Notes: generated from the letters alone by a model not told the origin. Shown: positions 6,567 through 17,038, counted from the stretch's first letter. The stretch: DNA of 64,000 bases from Caenimonas koreensis DSM 17982 (GCF_009646335.1 NZ_WJBU01000001.1:1-64000); one strand, 5' to 3'. Program-made: numbers and translations.

Positions 6567-9500
6567 TGGTGCAGCCAGGCGCGCAGGACGGTGAGCAGGT
6601 CCTGCGTGTTCACTGGTTTGGAAAGGTAGTCCCATGCGCCCGCCTCGATGCACTTCTCGCGGTCGCCCTTCATGGCCTTGGCGGTCACGGCGATCATCGG
6701 CAGGTTCTTGCCGGCGGGCAGCCTGCGAATCTCTTTCATCGTGGCCATGCCGTCCATCTCCGGCATCATGATGTCCATCAGCACGACCCTGATCTGAGGG
6801 TCAGTCCCGACGCGGTGGATCGCATCGCGGCCGTTGTCGGCCCAGACGATGTCCATGCCTTCGTCTTCCAGCACCGTCGCCAGCGCGAAGATGTTGCGCA
6901 TGTCGTCATCGACGATCAGCACGCGCTTGCCGGCCAGCGGCTTGCTCGACTCATGGATCGTGTTGATGATGTTGCGCTTGGCCTGCGGCAGCCGCGCCAG
7001 GTTGTGGTGCAGCCCCAGCAGCGTGTTGTCGAAGAGCTTCGCGCCGGTGTGGGCCTCGCTCAACGTCAGCGTGTCGTCGCTGGTCCAGTTGAAGCGGCCC
7101 GGGTGGTCGCCCGCGCCCCGGTACAGAACCACCTGCAACGGCCCCATGGCCCGCTGGCCCGCAAGCAGCTCGCGCAACTCGCCCGCTTCAGCGCCGGGGA
7201 ATGCGTCTTCAATGACGACGCAGTCGAAGCGCTGCTTTTGCAGGGCCTCCTTGAGCTTTGCTGCGGTCTTGGCCAGCACGACGTCGATCTGTTCGTCTTC
7301 CACGTTCGCCACCAGCTCGCGCCGCGCGGCCTCGTCGTGAATCGCCACCAGCAAGCGCTTGTGCGGCCGCGCAAGGTAGACATGCAGGTTGTCCAGCATC
7401 GCATCGAGCACTTCCTTGCTCTGGATGGGTTTTTCGATGAACGCCATCGCACCGGAGGCAAAGGCGCGGTCCTTCGAGTCGTCGGTGGAGATGACGCACA
7501 CGGGCAGGTGCCGCGCGCCCATGTCCTGCTTGATGCGATCGAGCACGCGCCAGCCGTCCATGTCGGGCAGGTACATGTCGAGCGTGACAGCCGCTGGCTT
7601 GAACTCGGCTGCGAGCGTCAACGCGCCTGCGCCCATGGGCGTGACGAGGCCCTTGAACCCCTTGGCACGCGCGGCGTCGAGCAGGAAGCTGGCGAATGCC
7701 ATGTCGTTCTCGACAATCAGCAGCACCAGGTCGCCCTGCTGGATGTGGTCGCGGTCGTCGCCGGCTTCGTTCGCTGTGATGCCGCCCTCCTCGCCCATGA
7801 TGGCGGCATCGACCACCTGTGGATTGCGCACCGGCTGGCGCTTAAGGTGCGCGAGCGTCGCCATCTCGTTGCGCTGCTCGGAAATCTGCGCGGGGCGCCG
7901 GCCCAGGCGCGACGCCGAATAGACGAGTGGCAGGTACAGCGTGAACGTGGAGCCTTGCCCCGGCGCCGATGCCAGCCGGATTTCACCGCCGAGCAGCTTC
8001 GACAGCTCGCGGCTGATGGCCAGGCCCAGGCCCGTGCCGCCGTACTTGCGGCTGGTCGAGCCGTCGGCCTGCTGGAACGCCTCAAAGATGATCTGCTGCT
8101 TGTCGACCGAGATACCGATGCCTGTGTCGGACACCGAGAACGCAATGACTTGCTGCGCGCGATTGAGGTCCTCGTTGTCGGGCGTCCAGCCCTGCACCAC
8201 TTCTTCGATCGACAGCGTCACGTTGCCCTGGTGCGTGAACTTGAAAGCATTCGACAGCAGGTTCTTCAAAATCTGCTGCAGCCGCTTCACATCCGTGACC
8301 ATCGAGTTCGGCAGGTTCACGCCGGTGTGAATGAGGAAGTCCACCGTCTTCGCTTCAGCAACGTGGCGGAAGGTGCGCTCAACGTACAGCTGCAGGTCGG
8401 ACAGGCGCAGCTCGTTCACATCAACCACCACGGTGCCCGACTCGATCTTCGACAGGTCGAGAATGTCGTTGATCAGCATCAGCAAGTCGTTGCCCGACGA
8501 GTGAATCGTCTTGGCAAATTCCACCTGCTTGGGCGAGAGGTTGCCGTCCGCATTCTTGGACAGCTGGTCCGACAGGATCAGCAGCGAATTCAGCGGCGTG
8601 CGCAGCTCGTGCGACATGTTCGCCAGGAACTCCGACTTGTACTTGGACGTGAGAGCCAGCTGCTTGGCCTTGTCTTCCAGCGCTTGCCGGGCCTGCTCCA
8701 CTTCCTGGTTCTTGCGCTCGACCTCGTGGTTCTGGTGCACCAGCAGGCGCGCTTTTTCCTGCAATTCTTCGTTGGTCTGCTGCAGCTCCTGCTGGCGGCT
8801 TTGCAGCTCCTGCGCGAGCGACTGTGACTGCGTGAGCAGGTCTTCGGTGCGCATGTTCGCCTCGATCGTGTTGATCACGATACCGATGGACTCCGTGAGC
8901 TGGTCGAGGAAAGCCTGGTGCGTCGGGTTGAAGCGCTCGACCGATGCCAGCTCGACCACGCCGCGCACCTGGCCTTCGAAGATGATCGGCAGCACCAGCA
9001 CGTTGAGCGGCTGCACATCGTGCAGGCCCGAGGAAATCCTGAACTGCTCGGGGATCGACGACGTGAGCAGGATCTTCTGCTTGTCATAAGCGCACTGCCC
9101 GACCAGGCCCTGGCCCATGTCCACCTCCTTGCCGTAGGCGCCGTGGCCCTCTGACGCATAGCTCGCCATCAGCCGCAGCTTGGGCAGCTCGTGGTGGTAA
9201 CGCAGCACATAGAACTCGGCCTGCTGGGCACCCACCACTGGCGCGAGCTCCGACAGGATCAGGTGACCGACGGCCACCAGGTCTTTCTGGCCCTGCAGCA
9301 TCCGCGAGAACTTCGCCAGGTTGGTCTTGAGCCAGTCCTGCTCGGTGTTGACCTGCGTCGTGTCCTTCAGGTTGCGGATCATCTCGTTGATGGTGTCCTT
9401 CAGCGCGGCCACTTCGCCCAGCGCCTCCACCGTGATCGATCGCGTCAAGTCGCCCTGCGTCACGGCGGTGGCCACTTCGGCAATGGCGCGCACCTGTGTC

Positions 9501-12500
9501 GTGAGATTGGCCGCGAGCTGGTTCACGTTCTCCGTGAGGCCCTTCCATGTGCCCGCAGCGCCCGGCACCTTGGCCTGTCCGCCCAGCTTGCCTTCCACGC
9601 CCACTTCGCGCGCCACCGTGGTCACCTGGTCGGAGAACGTGGCGAGCGTGTCGGTCATGCCGTTGATGGTGTCGGCCAGCGCCGCGATCTCGCCTTTGGC
9701 TTCCACCGTGAGCTTCTGGCCCAGGTCACCGTTGGCAACGGCCGTCACCACCTTGGCGATGCCGCGCACTTGCGAGGTGAGGTTGCCGGCCATGAAATTC
9801 ACGTTGTCGGTCAGGTCCTTCCACGTGCCGGCCACGCCCTGCACATCGGCCTGGCCGCCCAGCTTGCCTTCGGTGCCCACTTCGCGAGCCACCCGCGTGA
9901 CTTCAGACGCGAAGGAGCGCAGCTGGTCCACCATCGTGTTGATCGTCGCCTTCAGTTCCAGGATTTCGCCCTTCACGTCCACCGTGATCTTCTTGGAGAG
10001 GTCGCCCGCTGCCACGGCCTTCGTCACGTCGGCGATGTTCCGCACCTGCGACGTGAGGTTGCCGGCCATGAAGTTCACGTTGTCGGTCAGGTCTTTCCAC
10101 GTGCCCGCGACGCCTTGCACATCAGCCTGGCCGCCCAGCTTGCCTTCGGTGCCCACTTCGCGAGCCACCCGCGTGACTTCGGAGGCGAACGACGAGAGCT
10201 GGTCCACCATCGTGTTGATGGTGGCTTTGAGTTCGAGAATCTCGCCCTTCACGTCCACCGTGATCTTCTTGGACAGGTCGCCCGCCGCCACGGCCTTCGT
10301 CACATCGGCGATGTTTCGCACCTGCGACGTCAGGTTGCCGGCCATCGAATTCACCGAGTCCGTCAAGTCCTTCCACGTACCGGCCACGCCTTGCACATCG
10401 GCTTGTCCGCCCAGCTTGCCTTCCGTGCCCACTTCGCGCGCCACCCGCGTCACTTCCGACGCAAAGGATCGCAGCTGGTCCACCATCGTGTTGATGGTGT
10501 TCTTCAGTTCCAGGATTTCGCCCTTCACGTTCACGGTGATCTTCTTGGAGAGGTCACCAGCGGCTACAGCCGTCGTCACATCGGCGATGTTCCGCACTTG
10601 CGACGTGAGGTTGCCGGCCATGAAGTTCACGTTGTCGGTCAAGTCCTTCCACGTACCGGCCACGCCTTGCACATCGGCCTGGCCGCCGAGCTTGCCTTCG
10701 GTGCCCACTTCGCGGGCCACGCGCGTGACTTCAGAGGCGAACGACGAGAGCTGGTCCACCATCGTGTTGATCGTGGCTTTGAGTTCGAGAATTTCGCCTT
10801 TCACGTCCACCGTGATCTTCTTGGAAAGGTCACCGGCTGCCACGGCCTTGGTCACGTCGGCGATGTTCCGCACTTGCGACGTCAGGTTGCCGGCCATCGA
10901 GTTCACCGAGTCGGTCAAGTCCTTCCAGGTGCCGGCCACGCCTTGCACATCGGCCTGACCGCCGAGCTTGCCTTCGGTGCCCACCTCGCGCGCCACGCGC
11001 GTGACTTCCGACGCGAAGGATCGCAGCTGGTCCACCATCGTGTTGATGGTGTTCTTCAGCTCCAGGATTTCGCCTTTCACGTCCACGGTGATCTTCTTGG
11101 ACAAGTCACCGGCCGCCACGGCTGTCGTCACATCGGCGATGTTCCGCACTTGCGAGGTGAGGTTGCCGGCCATGAAGTTCACGGAGTCAGTCAAGTCTTT
11201 CCACGTGCCGGCTACACCTTGCACATCGGCCTGGCCACCGAGTTTGCCTTCCGTGCCCACCTCGCGCGCCACCCGCGTCACTTCCGACGCGAACGACGAG
11301 AGCTGGTCCACCATCGTGTTGATCGTGTCTTTCAGCTCCAGGATTTCGCCCTTCACTTCCACGGTGATCTTCTTGGAGAGGTCACCCGCGGCCACAGCCG
11401 TGGTCACGTCGGCGATGTTTCGCACTTGCGATGTCAGGTTGCCGGCCATGAAGTTCACGGAGTCGGTCAGGTCCTTCCAAGTGCCGGCCACGCCCTGCAC
11501 ATCGGCTTGGCCGCCCAGCTTGCCTTCCGTGCCCACTTCACGCGCCACCCGCGTGACTTCCGACGCGAACGACGAGAGCTGGTCCACCATTGTGTTGATC
11601 GTGTTCTTCAGCTCGAGAATTTCGCCCTTCACGTCCACCGTGATCTTCTTGGAGAGGTCGCCCGCCGCCACGGCCTTGGTCACGTCGGCGATGTTTCGCA
11701 CCTGGGCCGTGAGGTTCGAGCCCATCGAGTTGACCGAGTCCGTCAGGTCTTTCCACGTGCCCGCCACGCCCTGCACATCGGCCTGGCCACCGAGCTTGCC
11801 TTCGGTGCCCACTTCGCGCGCCACTCGCGTCACCTCCGATGCGAAGGATCGAAGCTGGTCCACCATCGTGTTGATCGTGTTCTTCAGCTCCAGGATTTCG
11901 CCCTTCACGTCCACCGTGATCTTCTTGGACAAGTCCCCGGCCGCGACAGCCGTCGTCACGTCGGCAATGTTCCGCACCTGCGACGTGAGGTTGCCGGCCA
12001 TGAAGTTCACGTTGTCGGTCAGGTCCTTCCACGTGCCGGCCACGCCCTGCACATCGGCCTGGCCGCCCAGCTTGCCTTCGGTACCCACTTCACGCGCCAC
12101 CCGTGTCACTTCGGAAGCAAAGGATCGCAGCTGGTCCACCATCGTGTTGATGGTGTTCTTCAGTTCCTGGATCTCGCCCTTCACGTCCACCGTGATCTTC
12201 TTGGACAGGTCGCCCGCCGCCACGGCCTTGGTCACGTCGGCGATGTTTCGCACCTGGGCCGTCAGGTTGCCGGCCATGAAGTTCACCGAGTCAGTCAAGT
12301 CCTTCCACGTGCCGGCCACGCCCTGCACATCGGCCTGGCCGCCCAACTTGCCCTCCGTCCCCACCTCGCGCGCCACGCGCGTGACTTCCGCCGAGAAGGT
12401 GCCCAGCTGCTGCACCATCTTGTTGATGATCATGGCCGTGCGAAGGAACTCGCCTTCGAGCGGCCTGCCGTCTGCCTCGAGCGCCATCGACTTCGACAGG

Positions 12501-13150
12501 TCGCCCTGCGCCACCGCACCAATCACGCGCGCCACCTCGGACGTCGGGTGCACCAGATCGGCAATCAGTGAATTGATCGACTCCGCGCAGTCGCGCCAGA
12601 AGCCGCTGGCATTCGGCACGAACGCACGCTCCTTGAGCTTGCCTTCCTTGCCGACCACGCGCGACAGGCGCTCCAGCTCATGAGACATGCGAAGGTTTTC
12701 GCCCACCACGTCATTGAATGCGTCAGAGACTTTGCCCCATACGCCCGACCAGTCCTGCGGCAGCTGCGCCTGGGCGTTGCCCTTCTTGAGGTCAGTCAGC
12801 GCCGTGAGGCACAGGCGCGTGTGCTCGCCCATGTCGTCCATGTCGTCGAGCACGGAATTGACGCAGGCCACATCGGCCTGCCAGAAGCCGGTGAGCTTGT
12901 CTTCGGCCACGCGTTTGGGCCGCGCGCCTGAGCGCACGCCGTGTTCGATGGTGCGCAACCGCTGTGACGTGCGAGCGGCCTGCGCCGTGAGTTCATTGAA
13001 CTCGCCGGCGATCTTGCCCAGGACGCCATCCCACTCCGTCGGCAGCGTCACGCCGGTCTCACCGCGCCTGAACGCGCTCATCGCCTTCAGGATTTGCCCG
13101 AGTTCCTTGTCACGCTGATCGACCGCAGGCAGTTTTGCTACCACTTCCAT
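6563..13150 (-). CDS. Giant poly-HAMP hybrid histidine kinase (about 2,195 aa, Nik1-like layout)
   Basis: A soluble hybrid kinase without membrane segments. The order is: divergent HAMP-like units (about 10-245); ten near-identical 92-residue HAMP units (about 248-1167); one or more diverged HAMP units to about 1260; a GAF domain (about 1277-1433); a coiled coil; HisKA with [11 protein letters not shown] (about 1513); an ATPase domain with NLLSNAFKF and [10 protein letters not shown]; and three receiver modules. Receivers 1 ([11 protein letters not shown]) and 3 ([11 protein letters not shown], about 2075-2195) look functional. The middle one (LLVAIHDE...VVIEDAFPG) lacks the normal acidic pocket. 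Poly-HAMP soluble kinases of the fungal Nik1/Os-1 type sense osmotic and other stress; a similar role here is inference. Start at 13150 excludes a proline/arginine-rich upstream extension. The stop overlaps the next kinase gene. Confidence 0.88.
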   Translation of the reverse strand: MEVVAKLPAVDQRDKELGQILKAMSAFRRGETGVTLPTEWDGVLGKIAGEFNELTAQAARTSQRLRTIEHGVRSGARPKRVAEDKLTGFWQADVACVNSVLDDMDDMGEHTRLCLTALTDLKKGNAQAQLPQDWSGVWGKVSDAFNDVVGENLRMSHELERLSRVVGKEGKLKERAFVPNASGFWRDCAESINSLIADLVHPTSEVARVIGAVAQGDLSKSMALEADGRPLEGEFLRTAMIINKMVQQLGTFSAEVTRVAREVGTEGKLGGQADVQGVAGTWKDLTDSVNFMAGNLTAQVRNIADVTKAVAAGDLSKKITVDVKGEIQELKNTINTMVDQLRSFASEVTRVAREVGTEGKLGGQADVQGVAGTWKDLTDNVNFMAGNLTSQVRNIADVTTAVAAGDLSKKITVDVKGEILELKNTINTMVDQLRSFASEVTRVAREVGTEGKLGGQADVQGVAGTWKDLTDSVNSMGSNLTAQVRNIADVTKAVAAGDLSKKITVDVKGEILELKNTINTMVDQLSSFASEVTRVAREVGTEGKLGGQADVQGVAGTWKDLTDSVNFMAGNLTSQVRNIADVTTAVAAGDLSKKITVEVKGEILELKDTINTMVDQLSSFASEVTRVAREVGTEGKLGGQADVQGVAGTWKDLTDSVNFMAGNLTSQVRNIADVTTAVAAGDLSKKITVDVKGEILELKNTINTMVDQLRSFASEVTRVAREVGTEGKLGGQADVQGVAGTWKDLTDSVNSMAGNLTSQVRNIADVTKAVAAGDLSKKITVDVKGEILELKATINTMVDQLSSFASEVTRVAREVGTEGKLGGQADVQGVAGTWKDLTDNVNFMAGNLTSQVRNIADVTTAVAAGDLSKKITVNVKGEILELKNTINTMVDQLRSFASEVTRVAREVGTEGKLGGQADVQGVAGTWKDLTDSVNSMAGNLTSQVRNIADVTKAVAAGDLSKKITVDVKGEILELKATINTMVDQLSSFASEVTRVAREVGTEGKLGGQADVQGVAGTWKDLTDNVNFMAGNLTSQVRNIADVTKAVAAGDLSKKITVDVKGEILELKATINTMVDQLRSFASEVTRVAREVGTEGKLGGQADVQGVAGTWKDLTDNVNFMAGNLTSQVRGIAKVVTAVANGDLGQKLTVEAKGEIAALADTINGMTDTLATFSDQVTTVAREVGVEGKLGGQAKVPGAAGTWKGLTENVNQLAANLTTQVRAIAEVATAVTQGDLTRSITVEALGEVAALKDTINEMIRNLKDTTQVNTEQDWLKTNLAKFSRMLQGQKDLVAVGHLILSELAPVVGAQQAEFYVLRYHHELPKLRLMASYASEGHGAYGKEVDMGQGLVGQCAYDKQKILLTSSIPEQFRISSGLHDVQPLNVLVLPIIFEGQVRGVVELASVERFNPTHQAFLDQLTESIGIVINTIEANMRTEDLLTQSQSLAQELQSRQQELQQTNEELQEKARLLVHQNHEVERKNQEVEQARQALEDKAKQLALTSKYKSEFLANMSHELRTPLNSLLILSDQLSKNADGNLSPKQVEFAKTIHSSGNDLLMLINDILDLSKIESGTVVVDVNELRLSDLQLYVERTFRHVAEAKTVDFLIHTGVNLPNSMVTDVKRLQQILKNLLSNAFKFTHQGNVTLSIEEVVQGWTPDNEDLNRAQQVIAFSVSDTGIGISVDKQQIIFEAFQQADGSTSRKYGGTGLGLAISRELSKLLGGEIRLASAPGQGSTFTLYLPLVYSASRLGRRPAQISEQRNEMATLAHLKRQPVRNPQVVDAAIMGEEGGITANEAGDDRDHIQQGDLVLLIVENDMAFASFLLDAARAKGFKGLVTPMGAGALTLAAEFKPAAVTLDMYLPDMDGWRVLDRIKQDMGARHLPVCVISTDDSKDRAFASGAMAFIEKPIQSKEVLDAMLDNLHVYLARPHKRLLVAIHDEAARRELVANVEDEQIDVVLAKTAAKLKEALQKQRFDCVVIEDAFPGAEAGELRELLAGQRAMGPLQVVLYRGAGDHPGRFNWTSDDTLTLSEAHTGAKLFDNTLLGLHHNLARLPQAKRNIINTIHESSKPLAGKRVLIVDDDMRNIFALATVLEDEGMDIVWADNGRDAIHRVGTDPQIRVVLMDIMMPEMDGMATMKEIRRLPAGKNLPMIAVTAKAMKGDREKCIEAGAWDYLSKPVNTQDLLTVLRAWLHQ
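9650..12409 (-). repeat. Ten tandem 276-bp repeats encoding HAMP units
   Basis: Unit boundaries (at the QL of each unit) fall at 12409, 12133, 11857, 11581, 11305, 11029, 10753, 10477, 10201, 9925 and 9649, exactly 276 bp apart. Units differ at only a few codons (QLRS/QLSS/QLGT, DSVNFM/DNVNFM/DSVNSM, TAVAAG/KAVAAG, LKN/LKD/LKA). Units 6 and 8 are identical in protein sequence, and 6-7 and 8-9 repeat as near pairs, which suggests duplication by two-unit steps. An eleventh, diverged unit follows (about 9374-9649). Confidence 0.95.
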
Positions 13151-13273
13151 CTGTTGTCCCCAAACTTGAGTCAGCCGTGTGACGACCCGATGGGGAGGCA
13201 GAGTACCGCGTCCACAGCGCGCCAACAACGCGCGGCTTGGCCCAAAAGCCCGCAAACCCAATGCTGGCGCGGG

Positions 13274-13281
13274 TTGTAGGA
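13274..13281. promoter_or_regulatory. TTGTAGGA motif upstream of the giant kinase
   Basis: TTGTAGGA lies 124 nt upstream of the kinase start. It is a partial copy of the YTGTAGGACA motif found upstream of three other genes in this window (42869-42891, 49329-49339, 58990-59001). Confidence 0.3.
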
Positions 13282-13330
13282 AGGCGCTTACGCGAATATT
13301 GGAGCGGTGCCTACGGTGCGGCAGCAACGA

Positions 13331-13356
13331 AAAAGGCCGCCTTGCGGCGGCCTTTT
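13331..13356 (-). terminator. Rho-independent terminator of the protease/binding-protein fusion gene
   Basis: Perfect 11-bp arms AAAAGGCCGCC (13331-13341) and GGCGGCCTTTT (13346-13356) with a 4-nt loop. On the minus strand it ends CCTTTTTCG, 26 nt past the stop of the 13382-15211 gene. Confidence 0.85.
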
Positions 13357-13381
13357 GGCGTCATGGAAAGACGGGTCCGAA

Positions 13382-15211
13382 TTACATCGGGGTCTTCTTG
13401 CCGTCCTTGTAGGTGTACAGCGTCGTGGCCGGGTTCTTCAGCTCGCCGTTGGCTTCAAAGGCGATCGTTGCGGTCACGCCCTTGTAGTTTGTCTCAGCCA
13501 GCTTGGCGGTGTAAACCTTGGGGTCGACCGAGTTGGCCTTCTTCATGGCTTCCACGAGCACGAACGTCGCGTCGTAGGTGTACGGGCTGTACACTTGGAA
13601 CTGGCCGGGGAATCTCGCATCGTACTTCTCCTTCCAGGCCGCGCCCCCGGGCATCGCGTTCAGCAGCGCGCCACCCTCTGCACAAATTACATTGTCCAGC
13701 GTCTTGACGTTGCCGGACAGCTTGGCTATTTGAGAGGTGCAGATGCCATCGCCGCCAAAGTACTTAATTTTGTCTAGTCCGAGTTGCTGCATCTGACGCA
13801 GCATCGGGCCGGCTTGAGGGTCCATACCGCCGTAGAAAATGGCGTCGGGCGCTTTGGCCTTGATTGCCGTCAAGATGACCTCAAAGTCGGTGGCCTTATC
13901 GCTCGTAACTTGTTCATCGACAATTTGAATCCCATTTGCCCGTGCCGACAGGCGGAATTGTTCGGCGACATTCTGGCCATAAGGGGTGCGGTCGTGCACA
14001 ACGGCCGCTGTCCGTATTCCCAATATCTGAGCACCATACCGGCCCAAAGCGACGCCCAGCCAATCATCGTCAGCGATGATCCGAAAAGTTGTTGGAAATT
14101 TCGGCCTTGTTAACCTCGGATTGGTTGCGCTTCCAGTAATGTGAGGGATTCCGCACGATGCATACACGGGTGAGGCCTGTATCGTTGTGCCTGAGTTGAG
14201 GTGTCCGACTATGCCTGCTACACCCATTGCGCAGAAACGGCGAGCCACTGCAACGGCTGTCATCGGATCAGCCACATCGTCTAGGGAAGCAATCGTGAAA
14301 TAGATTCTTTCGCCACCAATTCGCAAGTCCTGTGCGTTGAGTTCCTCGAGCGCCAGGCGCACTCCGTTCTCATTGTCCCGACCAAAGTGGCCTTGCGGAC
14401 CCGACAACGGGCCAGCATGGCCGATGAGTACCTCGCGCTTCCCCGCAGTATCGAAAGGCGGTGGGGAATAGGCTGGAAGAGGAACTACGGCTTGAGTTGT
14501 TTTGGGGTAAGCCACTATGCGAACCATTGCCAGTTCCGCAGTCTCAATGACGTCGACCAATTTCTTCGGTGGTGCGTCGGACGGTTCAACCGGTCCAGGA
14601 AAGTCGGAAATGGCGCCTAACATCGCCAGCAAATAGTTTGATTTAACTGCGAAATTGACGTTTTGCGGTAGTGAGCCTGTCGCCGCAAATATGCGCGCAG
14701 CGTCGAGGGTGGCGACAACTACGCCTACAACCCTTCCATCTTCCGTAAGAAGGGGTCCGCCGGAATTGCCGGGCTGGATAGGATTGGTGATCTGGAAATT
14801 GGACGCGTTGTCACGAACACCGGACAAGCTGCTGATGATTCCATCGGTAAGCTTGAGTTCCTCGCCCTGGATTTGAGTCTGTGGAAAGCCAAGGGCGTAA
14901 ACTTTTTCACCCCTGCGGATCTTGGTCGACGCCTGAATTGGTAGATATCTGGAATTTGAACGAGCGACCTTCAAGACAGCGAGATCGTTCGACCTATCAA
15001 TGCGCACGACAGTCGCGGGCATCTTTTTACCTTCGTTGTCAATCGCGAAGATTTCACCTCGGTCATCGATGACATGCACATTGGTGACGATATGTCCGGA
15101 TGGTGAAACAAAGAAGCCGCTGCCCGATGCGGTTTGCGCCAGTGCAACCCCACTAGACGCCGCCAGCAGCGCGAGGGATGCGCCTATCCACCGTATCAAA
15201 TGCAATTTCAT
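13382..15211 (-). CDS. Trypsin-like serine protease fused to a Liv-type periplasmic binding protein
   Basis: A 609-residue predicted exported protein. Residues 1-26 are a Sec signal peptide (LALLAASSGVALAQ). Residues about 30-205 are a DegP/trypsin-like domain with His46 (VTNVHVIDD), Asp76 (RSNDLAVLKV) and Ser150 (PGNSGGPL), so the triad is complete; no PDZ domain follows. A linker (about 206-260) leads to a complete type I periplasmic binding domain (about 261-609: VLIGHAGPLSGPQGHFGRDNENG, GTTIQASPVYASCGIPHI). This domain is closely parallel to the next gene. Each family is well known, but I know no function for this combination. The start is uncertain: no Shine-Dalgarno is visible, and the ATG follows a terminator T-run by 6 nt; ATG 15235 lies inside that hairpin. 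GC is visibly lower than in neighbours. Confidence 0.85.
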   Translation of the reverse strand: MKLHLIRWIGASLALLAASSGVALAQTASGSGFFVSPSGHIVTNVHVIDDRGEIFAIDNEGKKMPATVVRIDRSNDLAVLKVARSNSRYLPIQASTKIRRGEKVYALGFPQTQIQGEELKLTDGIISSLSGVRDNASNFQITNPIQPGNSGGPLLTEDGRVVGVVVATLDAARIFAATGSLPQNVNFAVKSNYLLAMLGAISDFPGPVEPSDAPPKKLVDVIETAELAMVRIVAYPKTTQAVVPLPAYSPPPFDTAGKREVLIGHAGPLSGPQGHFGRDNENGVRLALEELNAQDLRIGGERIYFTIASLDDVADPMTAVAVARRFCAMGVAGIVGHLNSGTTIQASPVYASCGIPHITGSATNPRLTRPKFPTTFRIIADDDWLGVALGRYGAQILGIRTAAVVHDRTPYGQNVAEQFRLSARANGIQIVDEQVTSDKATDFEVILTAIKAKAPDAIFYGGMDPQAGPMLRQMQQLGLDKIKYFGGDGICTSQIAKLSGNVKTLDNVICAEGGALLNAMPGGAAWKEKYDARFPGQFQVYSPYTYDATFVLVEAMKKANSVDPKVYTAKLAETNYKGVTATIAFEANGELKNPATTLYTYKDGKKTPM

Positions 15212-15217
15212 TTGGAC

Positions 15218-15244
15218 AAAAAAAGAGCCACCCATAGGTGGCTC
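15218..15244 (-). terminator. Terminator between the binding-protein gene and the fusion gene
   Basis: Minus-strand hairpin with perfect 8-bp arms (15237-15244 and 15225-15232), a 4-nt loop and seven Ts (15224-15218). It ends 6 nt before the fusion gene start codon, so readthrough from the upstream gene would be attenuated. Confidence 0.85.
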
Positions 15245-15263
15245 AGCTTAACTGCAAAGTCGC

Positions 15264-16406
15264 TTATCGAACGACTGCAATCTCGTCACGCTTGCCGCCC
15301 TTGTAGGTGTACAAAGTTAGCGCGCCGTTTTTCACGTCACCCTTTTCGTCAAAGGTGATCGTGCCCGTCACGCCCTTGTACCCTACCGTCTTGGCGAGCA
15401 CCGGCAGGTACTTAGCTGGCTCAGCCGAGCCAGCTTTGACCATCGAAGCCACCATCAGGTTAACGGCGTCGTACACGTACGGTGCGTAGACTTGGACGTC
15501 TGCGCCAAAGCGCTGCTTGAAGCGGGCCTTGAAGGCTTCCATTTCCTTCTTCTGCGCACCCTCGACACCGCCTGCCTCGGCGCAGACCACTTGGCCGTCA
15601 GCCATGCCATCACCGGCAAGCTTGGGAAGCTCGGAAGAGCAAATGCCGTCGCCGCCGACGAACTTGCTAGTTACGCCCAGCGACTTCATCTGCTTGAGCA
15701 TCGGGCCAGCGACGGCGTCCATGCCGCCAAAGAACACCACGTCAGGCTTCTTGCCCTTGATCGACGTGAGGATCGACATGAAGTCGGTGGACTTGTCGGT
15801 CGTGAAGTCATGCCCTAGCACCGTGCCGCCAGCAGCCTTGACTGCTTTTTCGAATTCTTCGGCGACGCCTTGACCATAAGCGGTACGGTCGTCAATCACG
15901 GATACCTGCTTGCCCTTGAGGTCCTTGACTGCATACCGGCCGAGCGTGCCGCCGAGCTGCACATCATCAGCAACTACGCGGAACGTCGTCTTAAACCCTT
16001 GACGCGTGTACTTGGGATTGGTCGCCGACGGTGAAATCTGCGGAATACCAGCCTCCGAGTAAATCTTGGATGCGGGGATCGTCGTGCCGGAATTCAGGTG
16101 GCCGACCACGCCGTTGACCTTCTGGTCGACCAGCTTCTGGGCTGCCGCGGTGCCTTGCTTCGGATCGCCCGCGTCGTCTTCAGCGATCAGCTCCAGCTTG
16201 ATCTTCTTGCCGGCGATGACGACGCCTTTTTTATTGAGCTCGTCGATGGCCATGCGGGCACCGTTTTCGTTGTCCTTGCCCAAGTGCGCGATCGCACCGG
16301 AAATAGGGCCAACGTGGCCGATCTTCACGACTTGTTCTTGAGCCGCTGCAATGCCCCATGTGGCCACGAGAGCGGCCAGGACTGTCACTTTCAACTTCGC
16401 TTGCAT
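15264..16406 (-). CDS. Branched-chain amino acid-type ABC transporter substrate-binding protein (LivJ/LivK family)
   Basis: A 380-residue periplasmic solute-binding protein. It has a signal peptide (MQAKLKVTVLAALVATWGIAAAQ) and then the type I fold with VKIGHVGPISGAIAHLGKDNENG, LVDQKVNGVVGHLNSGTTIPAS and GDGICSSELPKL. Family members bind Leu/Ile/Val or related small amides and deliver them to LivHMGF; no permease or ATPase genes are in this window, so it must work with a transporter elsewhere. The start at 16406 has a strong GGAGG site 9 nt upstream. It is followed by an intrinsic terminator and then by the fusion gene whose C-terminal domain is its paralogue, so the pair probably arose by tandem duplication plus domain capture. 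Confidence 0.92.
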   Translation of the reverse strand: MQAKLKVTVLAALVATWGIAAAQEQVVKIGHVGPISGAIAHLGKDNENGARMAIDELNKKGVVIAGKKIKLELIAEDDAGDPKQGTAAAQKLVDQKVNGVVGHLNSGTTIPASKIYSEAGIPQISPSATNPKYTRQGFKTTFRVVADDVQLGGTLGRYAVKDLKGKQVSVIDDRTAYGQGVAEEFEKAVKAAGGTVLGHDFTTDKSTDFMSILTSIKGKKPDVVFFGGMDAVAGPMLKQMKSLGVTSKFVGGDGICSSELPKLAGDGMADGQVVCAEAGGVEGAQKKEMEAFKARFKQRFGADVQVYAPYVYDAVNLMVASMVKAGSAEPAKYLPVLAKTVGYKGVTGTITFDEKGDVKNGALTLYTYKGGKRDEIAVVR

Positions 16407-16576
16407 AACTAACCTCCAGATGTTGGGAATGGGTTGAGAAATTCTTATTGGCTCAACGGGCGCGAACATATCGCAATTTCCGCACCTGAACCATAGGGGA
16501 AAGGCCGATCAGGGGAATTACCCGTAACGCTGACCTGCTTATAAACGTTGCCGCTGCTTTCGCCGCGCAATGCACA

Positions 16577-17011
16577 TCACGCACTTTTCGATTCGACTTC
16601 CTTTCGATCAATTGAATAGCCGCGATCCGCATAGTGCTTCCACCGCTGCCGCGCTACGAGACGATCCTGCTGATCTTGCGACACAACTTCGATCAATCGC
16701 TCGAAGCGTTCGAAGCCGGCGGGCACCGTGTTCGACAGGTTGACGAGCACGTCGGCGTGCGGCGCGAGGCGCGTTGAATCCGCGATGACGATGGGTGAAG
16801 CAGTCAGCACGTTGTCAGCCGCGCCGCCGGCCACGCAGTGCGGCAGGAACGACAAGGTATCGAAACTCCACAACGCCGCGTCCAGCTCACTGAGCAACGG
16901 CTGCTGCGCAATCACCACGACGTTCGAGCCCTTCGCGTTGGCCTTGCGCAGCAGGCGGCACGTGTAGTTCAGCTTGTCGGCCGCGTTGAAATGAAACTCG
17001 ACGCTGGTCAT
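16577..17011 (-). CDS. holC: DNA polymerase III chi subunit
   Basis: The 144-residue protein begins TSVEFHFNAADKLNYTCRLLRKA, the typical HolC start. It continues with LSELDAALWSFDTLSFLPHC and LVNLSNTVPAGFERFERLIEVV. Chi pairs with psi in the clamp-loader complex and contacts single-strand-binding protein at the replication fork. It lies 27 nt downstream of pepA on the same strand, the conserved pepA-holC order of gamma- and betaproteobacteria, so the two are probably co-transcribed. Length is normal. Confidence 0.93.
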   Translation of the reverse strand: MTSVEFHFNAADKLNYTCRLLRKANAKGSNVVVIAQQPLLSELDAALWSFDTLSFLPHCVAGGAADNVLTASPIVIADSTRLAPHADVLVNLSNTVPAGFERFERLIEVVSQDQQDRLVARQRWKHYADRGYSIDRKEVESKSA

Positions 17012-17038
17012 TCGCGCGCTTCCTGCAGCGACACCCGC

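Noticed and set aside
9650-12409. Possible CRISPR array
   Set aside because: Period is 276 bp with no short repeat/spacer alternation; the repeats are in-frame protein-coding HAMP units.
9191-12571. Long plus-strand open frame of over 1,100 codons opposite the giant kinase
   Set aside because: It is the reverse complement of the HAMP-coding repeats, His/Arg/Val-rich and repetitive only because the kinase gene is repetitive.
10968-12683. Another long plus-strand frame in the same repeats (Ser/Thr/Pro-rich)
   Set aside because: Antisense shadow of the HAMP repeats; no start context, and it overlaps other antisense frames in the same region.
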